The notes beneath the pieces were generated by a model. It had not been told where the DNA came from. It saw nothing but the letters and a program-made list of their open reading frames with translations, and did no database searches. A DNA stretch of 64,000 nt from Isochrysis galbana (lineage: Eukaryota; Haptophyta; Isochrysidales; Isochrysidaceae), in the NCBI GenBank assembly GCA_018136815.1, contig CM030931.1, positions 4,966,148 through 5,030,147 of the forward strand, in the 5' to 3' direction. This document shows, piece by piece, positions 33,563-45,780 of the stretch. Both the position numbers and the translations under genes were made by a program. Within the stretch, counting starts at the first letter, position 1. Every line of letters begins with the position of its first letter.

Positions 33563-33655
33563 GGGCGGTCAAACAGGGTTTTTAACTTCTAAGGGTGAAA
33601 ATTCACCAAGTCGAGACTGAGGTTTTATCACGCGAGTTTTAGGGTATCCAACTAG
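33563..33655 (+). repeat. R2 terminus copy
   Basis: AGGGCGGTCAAACAGGGTTT then TAACTTCTAAGGGTGAAAAT, and further on TTTATCACGCGAGTTTTAGG. The copy at 39551 matches with few changes; the one at 49762 is more diverged. Confidence 0.6.
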
Positions 33656-33659
33656 AGAA

Positions 33660-34030
33660 CTATCAGTAAAACTGATAGGGTCATGGAGCGCGCGCCGCCT
33701 CCCTCCCTCGCTGCCGCTGCCCTCGCCGCGATGGACGACGCACTCATGGACACGCCCCTGTCGCCGAAGCGACCGCGCCCGGACCACCCGCTCGACCAAG
33801 TGGGCGCAAGATCCAGCGGGCCACGCCCGCGCACCACCGAGAACAGCGAGACAACTGCCTGCATGCTGGTAGCAGCGTAGCAGCCAGCCTGCAGCACACC
33901 CACATCACCCCCCGCAGCCACACCAGCCACACCACGCCAGAGGGACGCTCCATTAGGGAAGGCCTCCGGGCCGGGACCCTACACAGCCGCGGTACCGCCC
34001 TCGTGCTCCGGCACGAAGGGCTGGCCCGGC
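33660..34030 (+). repeat. R3 hairpin-led repeat copy (MERA type)
   Basis: The hairpin CTATCAGT-AAA-ACTGATAG (33660-33678) is followed by GGTC and an ATG at 33683. The ORF (to 33880) begins MERAPPPSLAAAALAAMDDA. A second block shared with the copies at 35.2 and 44.6 kb (LRAGTLHSRGTALVLRHEGL, 33960-34020) follows in another frame, so the copy is decayed. Confidence 0.55.
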
Positions 34031-34469
34031 ACCATCCTAGACATGGCCCCCAGGCCCCCAAGTGGGAATGCCACGTGGGAATGTCTCGCTCCAGTGCAAT
34101 GAAGAGATCTTTGAGCAATTCTGGGCCCCCCAAAAGGCAAAAGGAGGACAGGGGACAGGGGACAGGGACACCAGATGTTGTGGGTAGGGGGAGAGCCGCC
34201 CTTTAGGTTTCCCAAAGAGGGGCCCCTCTCTCTTTGTTTTCCCGCCTTCCGCCTTCGCGTGTTTCGGTTTCTCCCTTTGGGTCGCATCCTCTCCGTCCGA
34301 TCGGGATCCTCCGATCCCGATCTTCCTCTCTTCCCCCCGTGTGTTAGGATAGGGGTGATCGCTCTCGATCCCCCTCCCTTGTTTTCTCATGTGTGCGCCC
34401 CCTTTCTTTCCTTGCGTGCGCCCCCGTGTGTTTCCCACCAAGATCCTCACCAAGGAGCGGGGGTCCTTG

Positions 34470-34615
34470 TGACCCAAGGCAAGAAAGAAGTTAACCACCT
34501 CTACGTGACCCCGAAGCAAGGCTCGTTCACCTCGTTCGACTTTCCACTCAAGATCTTGCTCACGGTCAACGGAGCCCCCTACCCCATCGAATACGCCGAG
34601 GAAGGGTTTACGGCG
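34470..34615 (+). repeat. R6 domain copy
   Basis: It reads GKKEVNHLYVTPKQGSFTSF, DFPLKILLTVNGAPYPIEYA, the same domain as at 11491-11590. Most DNA differences are silent, which suggests past selection on the protein. The frame then runs into reversed R3 sequence. 34030-34470 holds CT-rich and short-repeat sequence with no gene. Confidence 0.5.
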
Positions 34616-34660
34616 AGAGGCGCGGCGGGAGGAGGCCCGGATGGGAAGACGGGCTCCATT

Positions 34661-35249
34661 TCATCCAGAGCTGGAGGCGGGAGGACGGGCTTGGGTGATG
34701 GCGAGCGCGGCGACGGAGTGGACATTTTCATAGTGAGTGTGTGAGCGTGGGCCCAGCCATGACCGCTGACCGCTCCGTCCTCGCGCTCGCCCAAGCCCGT
34801 CCTCCCGCCTTCGTCTGCTGAGGAGGTGTAGACAATGCTGCACGCTGCACCAGCGGTTGGCAGCTCCCACCAGGGGAGTAGGAGGACACACTGGCCCGGT
34901 CTGAGCCTCGTGCTTGCGCACGAGGCCAATGCCATGGCGTCGTAGGGGCCCAGCCGTGAAGCTTTCCCTAGGGGGTGCGGCATTGAGCCGGCTTTGATCG
35001 ATTAGTGGGTGGCTCTTGCTGGCTAGGAGGAGATGTGGGCCATGTCGGCCTTGTTGGAGTTTCTGGTGGGCGGCTGTCCGGGGGTGGCACGGGGCGCGCC
35101 TCGTACGCACCTGAGTCGGTGGGGCGCCCTCTCGCGGGCGCTTCGAGTGTGAGGCTTCGAGCATGGCCCGATCGTCCGTCGCAGCGGGGTTGGCGGCAGG
35201 GGAGGAGGGGGGCGGCGCGCGCTCCATGACCCTATCGTTTGAACGATAG
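34661..35249 (-). repeat. R3 hairpin-led repeat copy (MERA type), reverse strand
   Basis: The hairpin CTATCGTT/AACGATAG (35232-35249) is followed on the minus strand by GGTC and an ATG at 35227. The ORF runs 188 codons from MERAPPPSSPAANPAATDDR. It contains RESFTAGPLRRHGIGLVRKH, matching RESLQAGPLQRHGTDHVRKH of the 44.6-kb copy. Confidence 0.6.
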
Positions 35250-35615
35250 TTCAACCATTGCCAAGCTAATAGGCTTGCAGGCTTGCACCACTCTACTTAA
35301 CCCCCATCCTATCCAACCGTCCACCACTCGGCACCATGAGAGTCCAAGTAGGTCCAAGCAATTCACCGGCACACACTACGGTAAAACTGAAATCGGGTGG
35401 GTCCTTCACAATGGTATGCGAGAGGCCGGCGGTGCGGGCGCCAGGGTGGCCGCGAGCCTCAACCGGGAGTCTCACCATGATAGCCCGCCTGAGGCTCGAG
35501 TAAACAAGAAGAATTGTCCATTGTTTTCACGGAATGGTGTGCGGCCGAGCTATGGCGGCGACACCGGGCCACGCTAGGCTGACGATCTGAGGCCGCAAGC
35601 CGGCTCCATGCCCTA

Positions 35616-38600
35616 CTAGTCGAGAGCGGAGTTGCCTTGCACATCACCCCGATAAATCCTGACCTCCTGCCCATTTTGCAACACTTTGGTCAGATCCTCC
35701 CTCGACCGTGCCTCGGGCGGCAGCGCCAGCGTCACCTTAGGGGCGTCAAAATTGCGCCGGCCTGTCTTGGGCGACATCGGGATGCCAGGCGCGATCCACA
35801 CGCGGCGAGCGCTTAGGACTGCGTCGCGTTCGGTCGACGTGGCGACGATGCGCGCGCCGGGCTTGTCGTGCGGGGTATACCACATGGCGGGGTCAGCGTA
35901 GGCAGGTGAGTGGAGCTCGGCCAGGTCGAGCTCAGCAACGGCTGACGAGATGGAGCTGCGCACTTCGGCTAGCTTCACTGCGTGGGATACGTCTACGCGG
36001 AGCGTGTGCAGCACCCGCCCGAAGCGATCCATGCCGGAGGATGCCTCATCCTCGCTACTGCCCTCGCCAGGCTCACGGTAGCCCGCCGCTGCCGTGATCA
36101 TCACGGTGAGATACGTCCCATCAAACGCCACATCGTTGGGCAACGGCGCTCCTGCTGCCTCAGGCATGGTCGCGGTGCGCATCTTGCGCGCCCCGGCGCG
36201 CTTGCGATCCCCATTAGCCTTCTTCATGCCGCCGGTTGAGGCGGGCGAAGCGGACGCCGCCTCCGGCTCCTCGGGCGCAGATTCAACCTTGGCCTCCTCG
36301 GCCGAATCATCTAGCGGCAGTGCCTCCTCGTGCGAGGACAGGGGCGCGCCGCGCCGACGGGCGTACGGCGCGTCCTTGCTGTCCTTTGAGTTGCCCTTCT
36401 TCCGCGACCGCCGTGCCTCGGACTCCTTGAACTCGGGCGCGGTTCCTAGCTCGGCGGCCTCGTGTAGCTCCTCGTCCATCGGGCCCTGTCGCCGCCGTTC
36501 AAACTCGTCCACGTCAATCACAAAAGGATCTTCTGAGGCACGCTCGCGCTCTTGCATGATGGTGCGGTAGATGGCACGCGGAAAGCTTGTCCAGAAACGG
36601 CGCTCTCGCTCGAGCGACTGCTGGGCGGACTGCGCCAGCTCAGCGAAGCCGTCCTTCTTGCGGAGCACTGAGCGGCACCGGAGACGGCAACAGCTGAAGA
36701 GCACCATCGCGACCAGTGCGAGGCCGCCCAGCCAATATGTTGCGCCCATTGCCACCTCATGAGGTGGCGCGGGCGGTGCCATGCCAGGATAGTATGGCGA
36801 GGGCGGCGGTGGCGGCCCGCCTGGCGGCGGCGGTGCACCGGGCAAGGGGGGGGGTCCCGGTGGCGGTGTAGGTGGCAGGGGGGGCCAGGGCAGCGGTGGA
36901 GAGGGCAACGGCGATGCGGGCGGCGGCGGCGGCGGCGCCTCTGGGAAGCATGGCTTGGCGGGGCGGCCCGTGCAGCGCGTGTGGATCGGCTGGCCAAGCT
37001 CTAGGGGCTTCCATGAACACACGAGCTTGCCCACGATCGAGGCGGCCGTCATCGACGTCTCACACTCCTCCTCATCTTGAATGTAGAAGCATCGGCCCGG
37101 GGTGATGTCGCGCCGGCCCTCGGCATCGCAAGACGACGAGCGCACGAAGGGCACGCGCTTCGGTTCGTTGGGGAAGAGGCTGGCCACGTCGGTGCTCGGA
37201 ACGCCGAGGAGCATCTGCAGCTTCTCTTGGTGCGGCGTGGTCCAGTCGGGCATCAGGATGCCGCCCGTGTCCTTCGAGTCGGGGTTGAGGGCGAAGTAGA
37301 AGATCCCGATGTGCTGTGAGGCGCACCACGCGATGAACTCTAGCTGCCACGCCTTATCGCGGTCGCGAAAGACACCGCCCGTCTCGCCCACAACGATTGG
37401 CGCGCCCGTCTCCCCGCTTACAAAGCCGAAGTGGCGCATCCAAACCTCGTGCATCGACTTGGGGAAGCCCGGAGCAAGAAAAAACTCTGGCTCCTCAATC
37501 TTGTTGCCCCAAAAGAGCCCCGGCCCGTACACGTGGGGCGAGTACACGAGGCGCGAGGGGTTGCCCAGCTCAATGGGCTGCTCGCCCACACCGATCATGT
37601 TGCTGCCCCACTCGACGCCCTCCTCAGATGGCTCCATGTTCCCAATGCCTGAATGCGCGGCAGCAAGTGGTGGGCGCAGCAACGGAAGGGACAGGGGAAT
37701 CAAGGGCCGTCAAGTGGGGGGAAGGGGGCACACCTTCGACAAATACGAGCCAGCGCGGACATTGGTGAAGAACGTGGTTGCCGAGCTGCTTGGCCGCGTT
37801 GGACCACTCATCCCAGTCCATGCCGAATGGCTCGTTGAGGATATCGGCTCCAAGAATGTTCCACGCGATCGGCCCACTTGGGCCACAAAAGTTCTCGAGC
37901 AAGATGGACCACACGCGGAAGATGCGTTGCGCATTCCAGCCCTTGTCAGTCCATCGGCCGTTCCAAGTCCCTGGCCATTCGTTGTTGGGATAGCCGTTCT
38001 GGATGCGGTGACAGGCAAGGAGGACGAGAATGTTGTGCTCGCCCGCCTTCCGGATGATGGCCTTGAGCATCCCCATGTAGTCCGTGTCGACCAGCTCAGG
38101 CGAGTTGTCCGGGTTGAAGGCTTTCGCTGGCGTCGGTAGGTTTTCCTCGACGTTCTGGAGCGAGAAGAGCAGTCGGAGCGCGTTGAAGCCATTGACCTCC
38201 ATGAAGGACATGAGATCGTCGAGGGAGCGTTGGGTCAGCCCATAGGGCACGCGCTCCGGGCCCTCCTGTCCGAACCAATTGAGGCCCTGAGATGCGGGCG
38301 GGTGGTGGGCGCAGTCAGCCTCTCGCTGTCGCACCATTTGGCCCATGCTGCGCGCTACACCATTGTCCGCCACCCCATTTGTCTCCTCCTCATAATTGCC
38401 TCATAAGAGCTCATCTCACACGCTGACCCCGCCGCTTCCCGTTGGTCTTTCCACACATCTGCGAACCTTCTCACTCCTGCCTGGTTTTACCTGCCTCACT
38501 CTGTCTCTTCCTCTTTTGCCCTCTTCCATTCCTCCTCTCTGTCTCCCTCCTTATCTCTCTCTCTCTGTTCCCCCTCTCCGTCTCTCTCAGTCGCACCCCA

Positions 38601-39160
38601 CACACACACCATCGCCCTCTCTTTCCCCGTCTCCTCACCTCTCCCTCTGGCTCCATCTCCGTCTCCCTTCCCCCTCCCTTCCTCTCGGTCCCTCTCCCTC
38701 TCCCTCTCCCTCCCTCTCTCTCTCTCTTCCACCTTTGTGCTCACTCCACCACTTTCGTCGTGGATGATGGCAGATGATGTGCATCCTTGAACCTGGAGTG
38801 CCGCTCTGACGTCTTCCTCTGCATCCTTAATTTTCACATGGCCGCAAAATTCATCTGATGACGTTTCGTCGCCCCTTCCCTTCTTCCCTTCTCCCTCCCT
38901 CCCTCCCTCGCTTGCTCGCTCCCTCCCGACCTACGTCTCCCTCTCTCCCTCTCCCTCCCCCCCTCCCCCGGCCCCCTCCCTCTCCATCTCCATCCCTCCT
39001 CTCTCTCCCTCTTCCTCCCTCTGATCGTCGCGCCTACACCGCTGTTGCGAGCGCGCACCTTGATTCGAAGCTCCTCCCCATTGGCATACAGCCTACCGTT
39101 GCGCCCTGAAAGCTCTAGCACGCGCGCGCTCGCGGCGGCGCAGAGCAGCGCGGCGGCCAT
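35616..39160 (-). CDS. GH5-family glycoside hydrolase with transmembrane anchor
   Basis: Exons are 39160-39059, 38286-37734 and 37648-35616. Introns start GTGCGC and GTGTGC, and the exons sum to 895 residues. MAAALLCAAASARVLELSGR is a signal peptide running into RLYANGEELRIK-GLNWFGQE, the usual start of a GH5 cellulase-like barrel. The acid/base is in ILNEPFGMD (Glu about 186) and the nucleophile in IVVGETGG (Glu about 307). A small Cys-containing region and a Pro-rich linker follow. A membrane helix near residue 520 (TYWLGGLALVAMVLFSCCRL) leads to a charged tail of about 350 residues with basic and acidic clusters. GH5 enzymes cut beta-1,4-glucans or mannans. The anchor would hold the enzyme at the cell surface or in the Golgi, with the tail in the cytosol. 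Substrate is not deducible. Confidence 0.85.
38400..39050. repeat. CT-rich simple sequence inside intron 1 of the GH5 gene
   Basis: 38470-38760 and 38860-39020 are dominated by CTCTCC and CCCTCT runs with a CACACACA stretch. The strand bias lies within the 772-bp first intron of the GH5 gene. It has no coding value. Confidence 0.6.
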
Positions 39161-39442
39161 GGGGACGGGAGGGGAGAGGGGGGTGGCGGGGGGCGCCCGC
39201 CGCGGGAAGAGAAAGGACCGCGAGGCACCGCAGAATCCCAACGGAGCCGTCCGGGTGGGAAATACAGAAGAAGAAAATTCGGTGTTACTGGAAGAGAAGA
39301 CGGGCAGGGAGCGTTGGCGCGGGACGCGGGAGAGGCAAGGGTCAGAGTTTTCTTGTTGTGTGTATAACCTTAGTACTGTGGTCTGTCGCCCTTATCGTCA
39401 ACGGAGCCCCTTGGGGCGGTTGGTGCATGGCTCGCCCGGTGT

Positions 39443-39640
39443 ATGTGTAGCCCGGTCACTCACTATGGGGGTGCGGAGGGCACCAGCTACTATGGGTAAA
39501 CGAAGGGCTAAATAATAAATAAGCTCTCCATAGGTTCCGGTATTCCGGTAGGTAGGGCGGTCAAACAGGGCTTTTAACTTCTAAGGGTGAAAATTCACTT
39601 AGTCAAGATTGAGGCTTTATCACGCGATTTTTAGGGTATG
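39443..39640. repeat. R10 (-) and R2 (+) repeat copies
   Basis: 39443-39540 is the reverse complement of R10 (TAGCCCGGTCACTCACTATG). 39551-39640 opens AGGGCGGTCAAACAGGGCTT as R2 does. 39640-40543 is CT-rich and without a gene, and ends in the leader of the IQ-motif gene. Confidence 0.5.
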
Positions 39641-40543
39641 CTACTGGGAATGGGTATATTGGGCAGAATCTTGTAATTCGACGCCATTTCTCCATCCGCC
39701 TACTCCAGCAGCAACAACAGCGGGTTTTACGTGACTGGGGCTCTAACAGTAAAGAACCGAAAAGCAGATCCGCGGTTTCAAAACTAAAACTAAAACTGTT
39801 CAGTATTTTACTTTTACTGGGCGCCCCCTCCTCGCTATATCGTGCATTCATTCAAGTGTTGCACGCGCGCTGGCTCCTCCTCTCATCCCCTCTCTACCGT
39901 TCGGCCGCCCTTTGCTTGGCTCGCTCCTCCACTGGCCTTCCGCCTCATATTCTTTCCTCTCGGAGCGCAGATTACGTACTTTAGAGTACCGATTCTCCAC
40001 AGAGAGTCTTCTACAAGTACTCTCCACACCTTTGATCGACGCGGCTCTCTCTCGGTCCCTGCCCGAAAATTCTATGATAACAACTCGACTTCCAGAGTAC
40101 TTTAGAGTTCGCAGTGAGGCTAAGCTAGGTGCGACTGGAACTGGGTGCGATAGCCCTCCTCCCTCTCCTCCTCTCGCGTCTGCTGTAGATTTTTCTCGAT
40201 CGTTTGGGGATAAAACATTGAGGAGGTTCGTTCCTTTCCTCCTCTCGTCGGTCTCCACCTTCCTCTTGAACTCTGCCGTTTTCCCGCTCTTGAACTAAGG
40301 TAAACTTCCTCTTTGCCGCCCCCTCCCCCTCTCTCTGTTCTCCTCTCTCCTCTCTCCTCTCTCCTCTCTCCACCGGATCGGAAGGTGGCGGCGGCTCTGA
40401 CCCCGCCCCTCTCCCTCTCTCTCCCCCTCTTCCTCTCTCCCTGCCAGTCCCAATCGGAGGCTGATTACCGCTCCCACTCTTCCTCCCCTCCTTGCCCTCC
40501 GTATCTCCCTCCCTCCCTCTCCGTCGTCACCCCAACCCTCTTG

Positions 40544-43500
40544 ATGAGCTCCGCACGAACCTTTGTGGGGTTCCAGCTCGAACGCTCCTCTCTAGCGCGT
40601 CGCGCTCTGCACTTTAACGTCGATGAGGCCGCACCGTGCCCTTACCGACCTTCGTGCGGCTCACCCTCCTCGGCCGCCAGCCGGATCCAGGCTGTCACTC
40701 GTGGCCGCTCTGGCAGAGCGCTCAGCGCTGAAAGGCGTGCGAGGCACCTGAGACTCGAGGACGCGATGATCGAGCAACGGTGCGCGCAGGTGCAGCGCGA
40801 CAAGGCTTGTCTCGACGCCGGCATCCCTACCGATCCGCTCGTTCTCAGTGCGAGGGCCTCGTGCGAGGGCGCCTTTCGCGCCGTCGTCGAGAACGATGAG
40901 CAACTGCACGAGTTGGACGAGATCGACTCACACCTCCTTGGCGGAACAGGCTTCGGGGACGGCGGCTCGAGCCAGTCGGCGGTCGAAGCGCGCGACTCGC
41001 GATTGGCAACCTCAGCCATGTGTGCTCCGGTGGCAGCGGCCGGAGTGGTGCGCCCCCCCCCAGAACTGCCACCAGCTGCGCTATCCGAGGCGGCATCGCG
41101 CGTCCTTGCCTTCATTGAGACGCCAGAAGCATCTCTCGCACCCGCCGCTGACGGCATCGACCGGCTTCCTGTCTCCGAGACGGAGGGCGAGATGATGGAT
41201 GTGTCGCGCACGCTTCGAAATTCTGCGCTGCTGGAAGCAGTTGACCCGTCAGCCGCTCCGAACGCAGAATCTACGGATGCCCCTCTTGTGGAACTTGCCC
41301 TCAAGGAATTCCAAGTCGAGCAGGCTCCACCTGAATTGCTGCGATCGCCGCCTAGTTCCAGCTCGGAGCCTGTCACGTATCCATCGAGCGTAGGTGACGC
41401 CATTGGCGATGAGCAACGTGCCAGTGCGCTCGGTGCCAGCCTCCGCACCATCGGAGACGAGCTCGAATACGGGCTGAGTAAGTTGCTGGCCTCCGCAAGA
41501 ATCTTTTAACAAATTGAAAGCCGTCACCCTGTCCACCTGGCGCACGCACACTGCCGCCTTGCTGTCTTCACGATCCCCTCACACACCTTCGGTTGTGCCC
41601 GTCACACAGGCCCAATCCTTGAAGGAATGGATTCGGCAGGTTCAACATCCGCATTAGCTTCAGCGAGCGAGGCGGGCAAGGCAGCGGACGATTTGGTTCT
41701 CACGCTCATCCGGTGGATCAAAGCGCGCGACGAGGCGAGCACCGCGGAGCTCACCGCAAGCCAGCTTGTGGCCGAAGTCAGTGAGCTGACGAGTGAGGCT
41801 GCTCGAGACCTTTTGGGCAAGGTCACGCCTGCCTCGAGTGCGATCGCACGCTCCGAGTCAAAGGGCGGTGGCCAAGCAGGACCGTTGCCTGCCTCCCAAT
41901 CCTCCCTCCTCAAAGACTCGTACCCCTCGGCAGCCATGATTGTAAGCGATCATGGGCCTGCGAGCGCTTCGATGACGGGCACGGCGGGCCTCCTGTTGGA
42001 CGACTTGGCCACAGGGATCGAAGCGCTGTCAGCCAACAAAGCTGAAGAGGGCGGCGTCGCACACATCAGCCCTATGCCATCGTCAATTTCAGGTGACACG
42101 CCAACATCTGATGCTGCGGCCAACATCTGTCAGAGCTCGGAGGCTCTGGGTGCGACGGCAGATGGCTCAAACACAGGGCCCGTCGGGACAGAGCCATCGA
42201 GTGCAGCTCCCGCAGAGTCCTTGGCTCTGATGGATGCAAGTCGGCCGTCTTCTCTGGACACGGCAACGCAAACTGCGAATGATTACCAACCAACAATGCG
42301 GCAAGGCACGTATGATAGTGAGGGCGCTGCAGACGGCGGACTGCCGAAATTGAATGCAGAGGTACTCACGGACGATCTGGAACAGTTGCTTCAGTCTGCA
42401 AATCTAAGCGACCTTCTTACTCAAGTGCACGAGGCCAAACCCTCCTCCACATCAGCCGCTAACTTATATGAAGCCGCCTTCATTCCGCCAAAGGACGCAC
42501 GGCCCTTGGGTGTTCCCCGTCGCCTTTGGCACGACACACACGGGGATGGTACGCTCGCCACAACGATTCCAGCGCTGTTGCAAGAGCTCGAGGATGCCAT
42601 GCAACCCTTCAGTTCCGGGGGCCCCTACAAGCTCAAACGGACTCCTGGCAACAGCCTCCTCGGCTCCTCGCAGCTTCTTTCGGTATCGGGTGAACACTCA
42701 AATTCCGTGGCCGGCGACAACAAACTGACTGCGGCGGAGGTTTGGCTTGAGGAGAACCGTGAATACGTGGCGGCACTCCGGCACGCGGCCATCAAGGTGC
42801 AGGGCGAAGAACCTTTTCGCCAGGAAGTCTCGGACTCCTTTGTCCCCGGTATGGTGTCTTCTGTCGGCACGACCTCGCATGCATCCACGGAGGAAGTTTT
42901 CTTGCAGCTGCGCAAACTTGGGGATGGAGTGGTGGAGTCGGTGGACAGGGTCACCAACCGACTCAACCCACGCCCGGAGTACAGCCCGAGGTTTCCGGTG
43001 CGTAAATACTCAGCTCTCGGCCCGTTCCCCCCGCCATCCCTACCCTCACATCGGCCGCAAGTGTCGGCCGCTGCCACCGCTGCCGCAAGACTAGCCACAG
43101 AACCGCTGCCGTCGCTGCCAATAGCGCAATCCCGCCGGCAGCAATATGGACGGGTGGCGACCGCCCTGGCAGATGTGCCGGCGCAGTCGGCATGGGCTGG
43201 ACCAGCGCCAATGCCAGCGCCATTTATTCCCGACACACGCTCTGAGACGTATGTGGAGCCGCCGTTGCCGCCTATGCCACCTCTGCCGCCCTTGGGCGAT
43301 TCATTTACGCACCGCAGTGGAAGCGGGAAAGGAACGGCATCTAGCTTTCCCTATGGGCACCCCATGCTCCAGGCGCCCGTGGAAATCGGAGAGTGCCGCG
43401 CGGCACCGCCGACTAACTCGTCACCTTGGTTCAAGGCACAGGTGCCGTCATTCCAGCCGGAGAACTATCAACAAGCGATGGACGACTTCAGATCCCGAAT

Positions 43501-43750
43501 CGATGCGCAGCGGGCCCCCGTGTGGCAACCATCGACGCCGGGAGCTCAGGCAATACAAGCAGCAGTCGAGCAGTCGCGTTGGCGAGCTGCAGCTTTTCCA
43601 GTTGCCGGCCCAGATTATCGTGCGCCCTATCATGATGCCTTCTTCACCGCCCGGCCTAATATAGCCGCAGCGCTATCTAGCTACGATAAGCGGGTTCAGC
43701 ACCTAGCCGCTAGCCTCGTCTCAGCCTCGCCGCATGGCACGAGTCCGTGA
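40544..43750 (+). CDS. IQ-motif protein, low-complexity, unknown function
   Basis: Exons are 40544-41477 and 41610-43750. The donor is GTAAGT and the acceptor CACACAG, and the phase-consistent model gives 1,024 residues. Residues about 44-58 hold an IQ calmodulin-binding motif (SRIQAVTRGRSGRALSAERR). After it comes a helical, charged stretch (LEDAMIEQRCAQVQRDKACL). Most of the rest is Ala/Ser/Pro/Glu-rich and probably disordered. The C-terminal third is Pro-rich with MPPLPPLGDSFTHRSGSGKG and several PxxP runs. No signal peptide or membrane helix is seen. Calmodulin or centrin binding is a reasonable guess from the IQ motif alone. Reading the two exons as separate ORFs would truncate the first after a stop in the intron. 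Confidence 0.7.
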
Positions 43751-44602
43751 CGGTGGTCCTGCGCATGGGCTGCACGTGGTTTACGTTACATGGAGACCGG
43801 CTGTTATGTGATGGTGGGGTTTCTCACTCTTATTCTCAAGCAGCCGTACCACGCATGTCTCCATATCTCATCACTAGGAGGCCCCAAGGATGTCAGTCAG
43901 TGTGAAGTGTTTGATCAGCCTGTGTTCCATCGAATGTTCCCCACCATACGTATTTTTGTCTTCTCAGATGCACATGCATATGCCTAACAGAATTATCGGA
44001 AAAATAAAGCTTCCGTCCTTGAAATCTTGAAACGAGGACGGTGTCTTAGTCTTAGGGGAAATCATGGGCTTTCGCGTCGAGTCGAGCGGGCTACCGAGAA
44101 GGTGCAACTTGTGCGCCCCCCCTTTTCCCTTTTTTATGGGGGGGGGGCGGGCGAAATGCCAGGGACCTAGCTAGATAGATGGACTTTGTTGCCCACTGAA
44201 GACTGAAGGGCTGGGGTCGGCGGCCATTGGCAATGGCCATTGGTGGCTGGAGGGAGTTGAGGTTGAAAAAAATCTTGAAGATGCTCGCCATGCTACTATC
44301 TGTTCACTCCTCTTCCGGACTTTCGCTAGACATCGCCCTCACCCCCCCTTCTCTCCCCTTCCCGCTCCCCCCCTCGTTCCTCTTTGTTCGGTTTCGGGGG
44401 GTCGGCCCATGTACACTACTTTGGGCCTAGCATTGGGGCAGGGGGGGAGGGGCAGGCCTATTGAGTCTCGTTTGCTGGTTGGTTGCGTGCGTTGGTGCAA
44501 CGCGATGTGGGGGCCCTGGCCATGCGGCTTCCCCCAAGGAAGTTTTCTTGCGTGGGGCGTCTCGTCTTCACACGCCCTTGTTTTATCCTTGGTCGTTCAC
44601 AA
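43751..44602. other. Intergenic
   Basis: This is the 3' flank of the IQ gene, with an AATAAA-like signal near 44003. The C-rich tract at 44340-44400 resembles that inside the hAT-like MITE (CTCGTTCCT-TTT-GGTTT). No gene is seen. Confidence 0.4.
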
Positions 44603-45309
44603 CTATCGTTATAAACGATAGGGTCATGGAGCGCGCCACGCTCCCACCCTCTCTCGCCGCCCACCCCGCCGCGCCGACCGACCACGACATGACAGACGCT
44701 GCGCAGCCGCAGCGCCCTCCAGCCAGGGCCATGCCAGCCCAGGTGCCCGCGAGCCACGGCCCGAGCCGAGCCCACACAGCCACAATGACAGAACACATTC
44801 CAACAGCACACAACACACCAGCACAGCCAGGCCAGCACATGCGAACCAGCGCACAACCAGGACTACAACGCGCAGTCTCCCATAGGGAAAGCCTCCAGGC
44901 TGGGCCCCTACAACGCCACGGCACTGACCACGTGCGCAAGCACGAGGCACAGGCCCGGCCGGTCGAACAGACCACCACCAACACACAACTGAACCCATGC
45001 AACAACAACTGCATGACCCAACACACCGAGAAGCCCATAGGGACACAGAGCCCAGCGGAAACGCATGGAAAGACAGATCACCACCCCACCCCAACCACAC
45101 GCGGCACGAGAGCCCGCGACGACGCAAGTGGATCGCATAGGCGGACAAGAGAGACGCACACTCAGACACTCAGACAACAACACACCCAACACCTTTGGCA
45201 CACCAAAGGCTACGCACACCAACAACACTCAAAAGGGAGGGGGACGAGAGCAACCTCACCACAAGACACGTCCCAAACAAGCCATCTCTCCAAGCAACAA
45301 AGCAACTAA
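44603..45309 (+). repeat. R3 hairpin-led repeat copy (MERA type), longest ORF
   Basis: The hairpin CTATCGTT-ATA-AACGATAG (44603-44621) is followed by GGTC and an ATG at 44626. The ORF of 227 codons starts MERATLPPSLAAHPAAPTDH. It is rich in Thr, His, Gln, Pro and Arg and contains RESLQAGPLQRHGTDHVRKH. It has no recognisable fold. Sharing of the start peptide and the inner block with two other copies suggests that the ORF was once used. Confidence 0.6.
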
Positions 45310-45440
45310 CCCAAGGACTCCCACCCTGCGGACACGCACAGGCAACCCCCCAAGGAGGGGATGAACAAGAAGTTGAGCAAGAATACCAACACGACTATTC
45401 ACAAATCATTATGACCTTCACCTCCACGGACCGCGGAATT

Positions 45441-45600
45441 AATAAATAAACCTTTGAATAGTCTCACCGCACCCGCGGCCGTGGACCCTCTACTTTCTAC
45501 TCACGTAGGAGAACTTTCTACACCCCCACTCCCCCGGCCCTTCTCCCCCCGCCATAAGGCGACTCCCCCCGTGCACTACTCTAGGGGGATAGGGGTGAAG
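45441..45600 (+). repeat. R4 repeat copy
   Basis: TTTGAATAGTCTCACCGCAC then CCGCGGCCGTGG, followed by CCCCCCGTGCACTACTCTAG. This is the two-block arrangement seen at 11.86 and 25.63 kb. Confidence 0.5.
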
Positions 45601-45780
45601 GGCTTAGATATGGTCCGGTGGCCCGCGCCTCCCCCCGGTGATCATTCCCCCCCTTCCTCCTGTGTCTCCGAGTGGGCGGCGGTCTCAGCCCCGACTTATC
45701 CTGTAAACAGGTGCGGGACTTACCTATTTTCCGGTGAGCGGAGCTCTCGCTCCGCCCACCCCCTTCTCCGCGCGCTCTCG

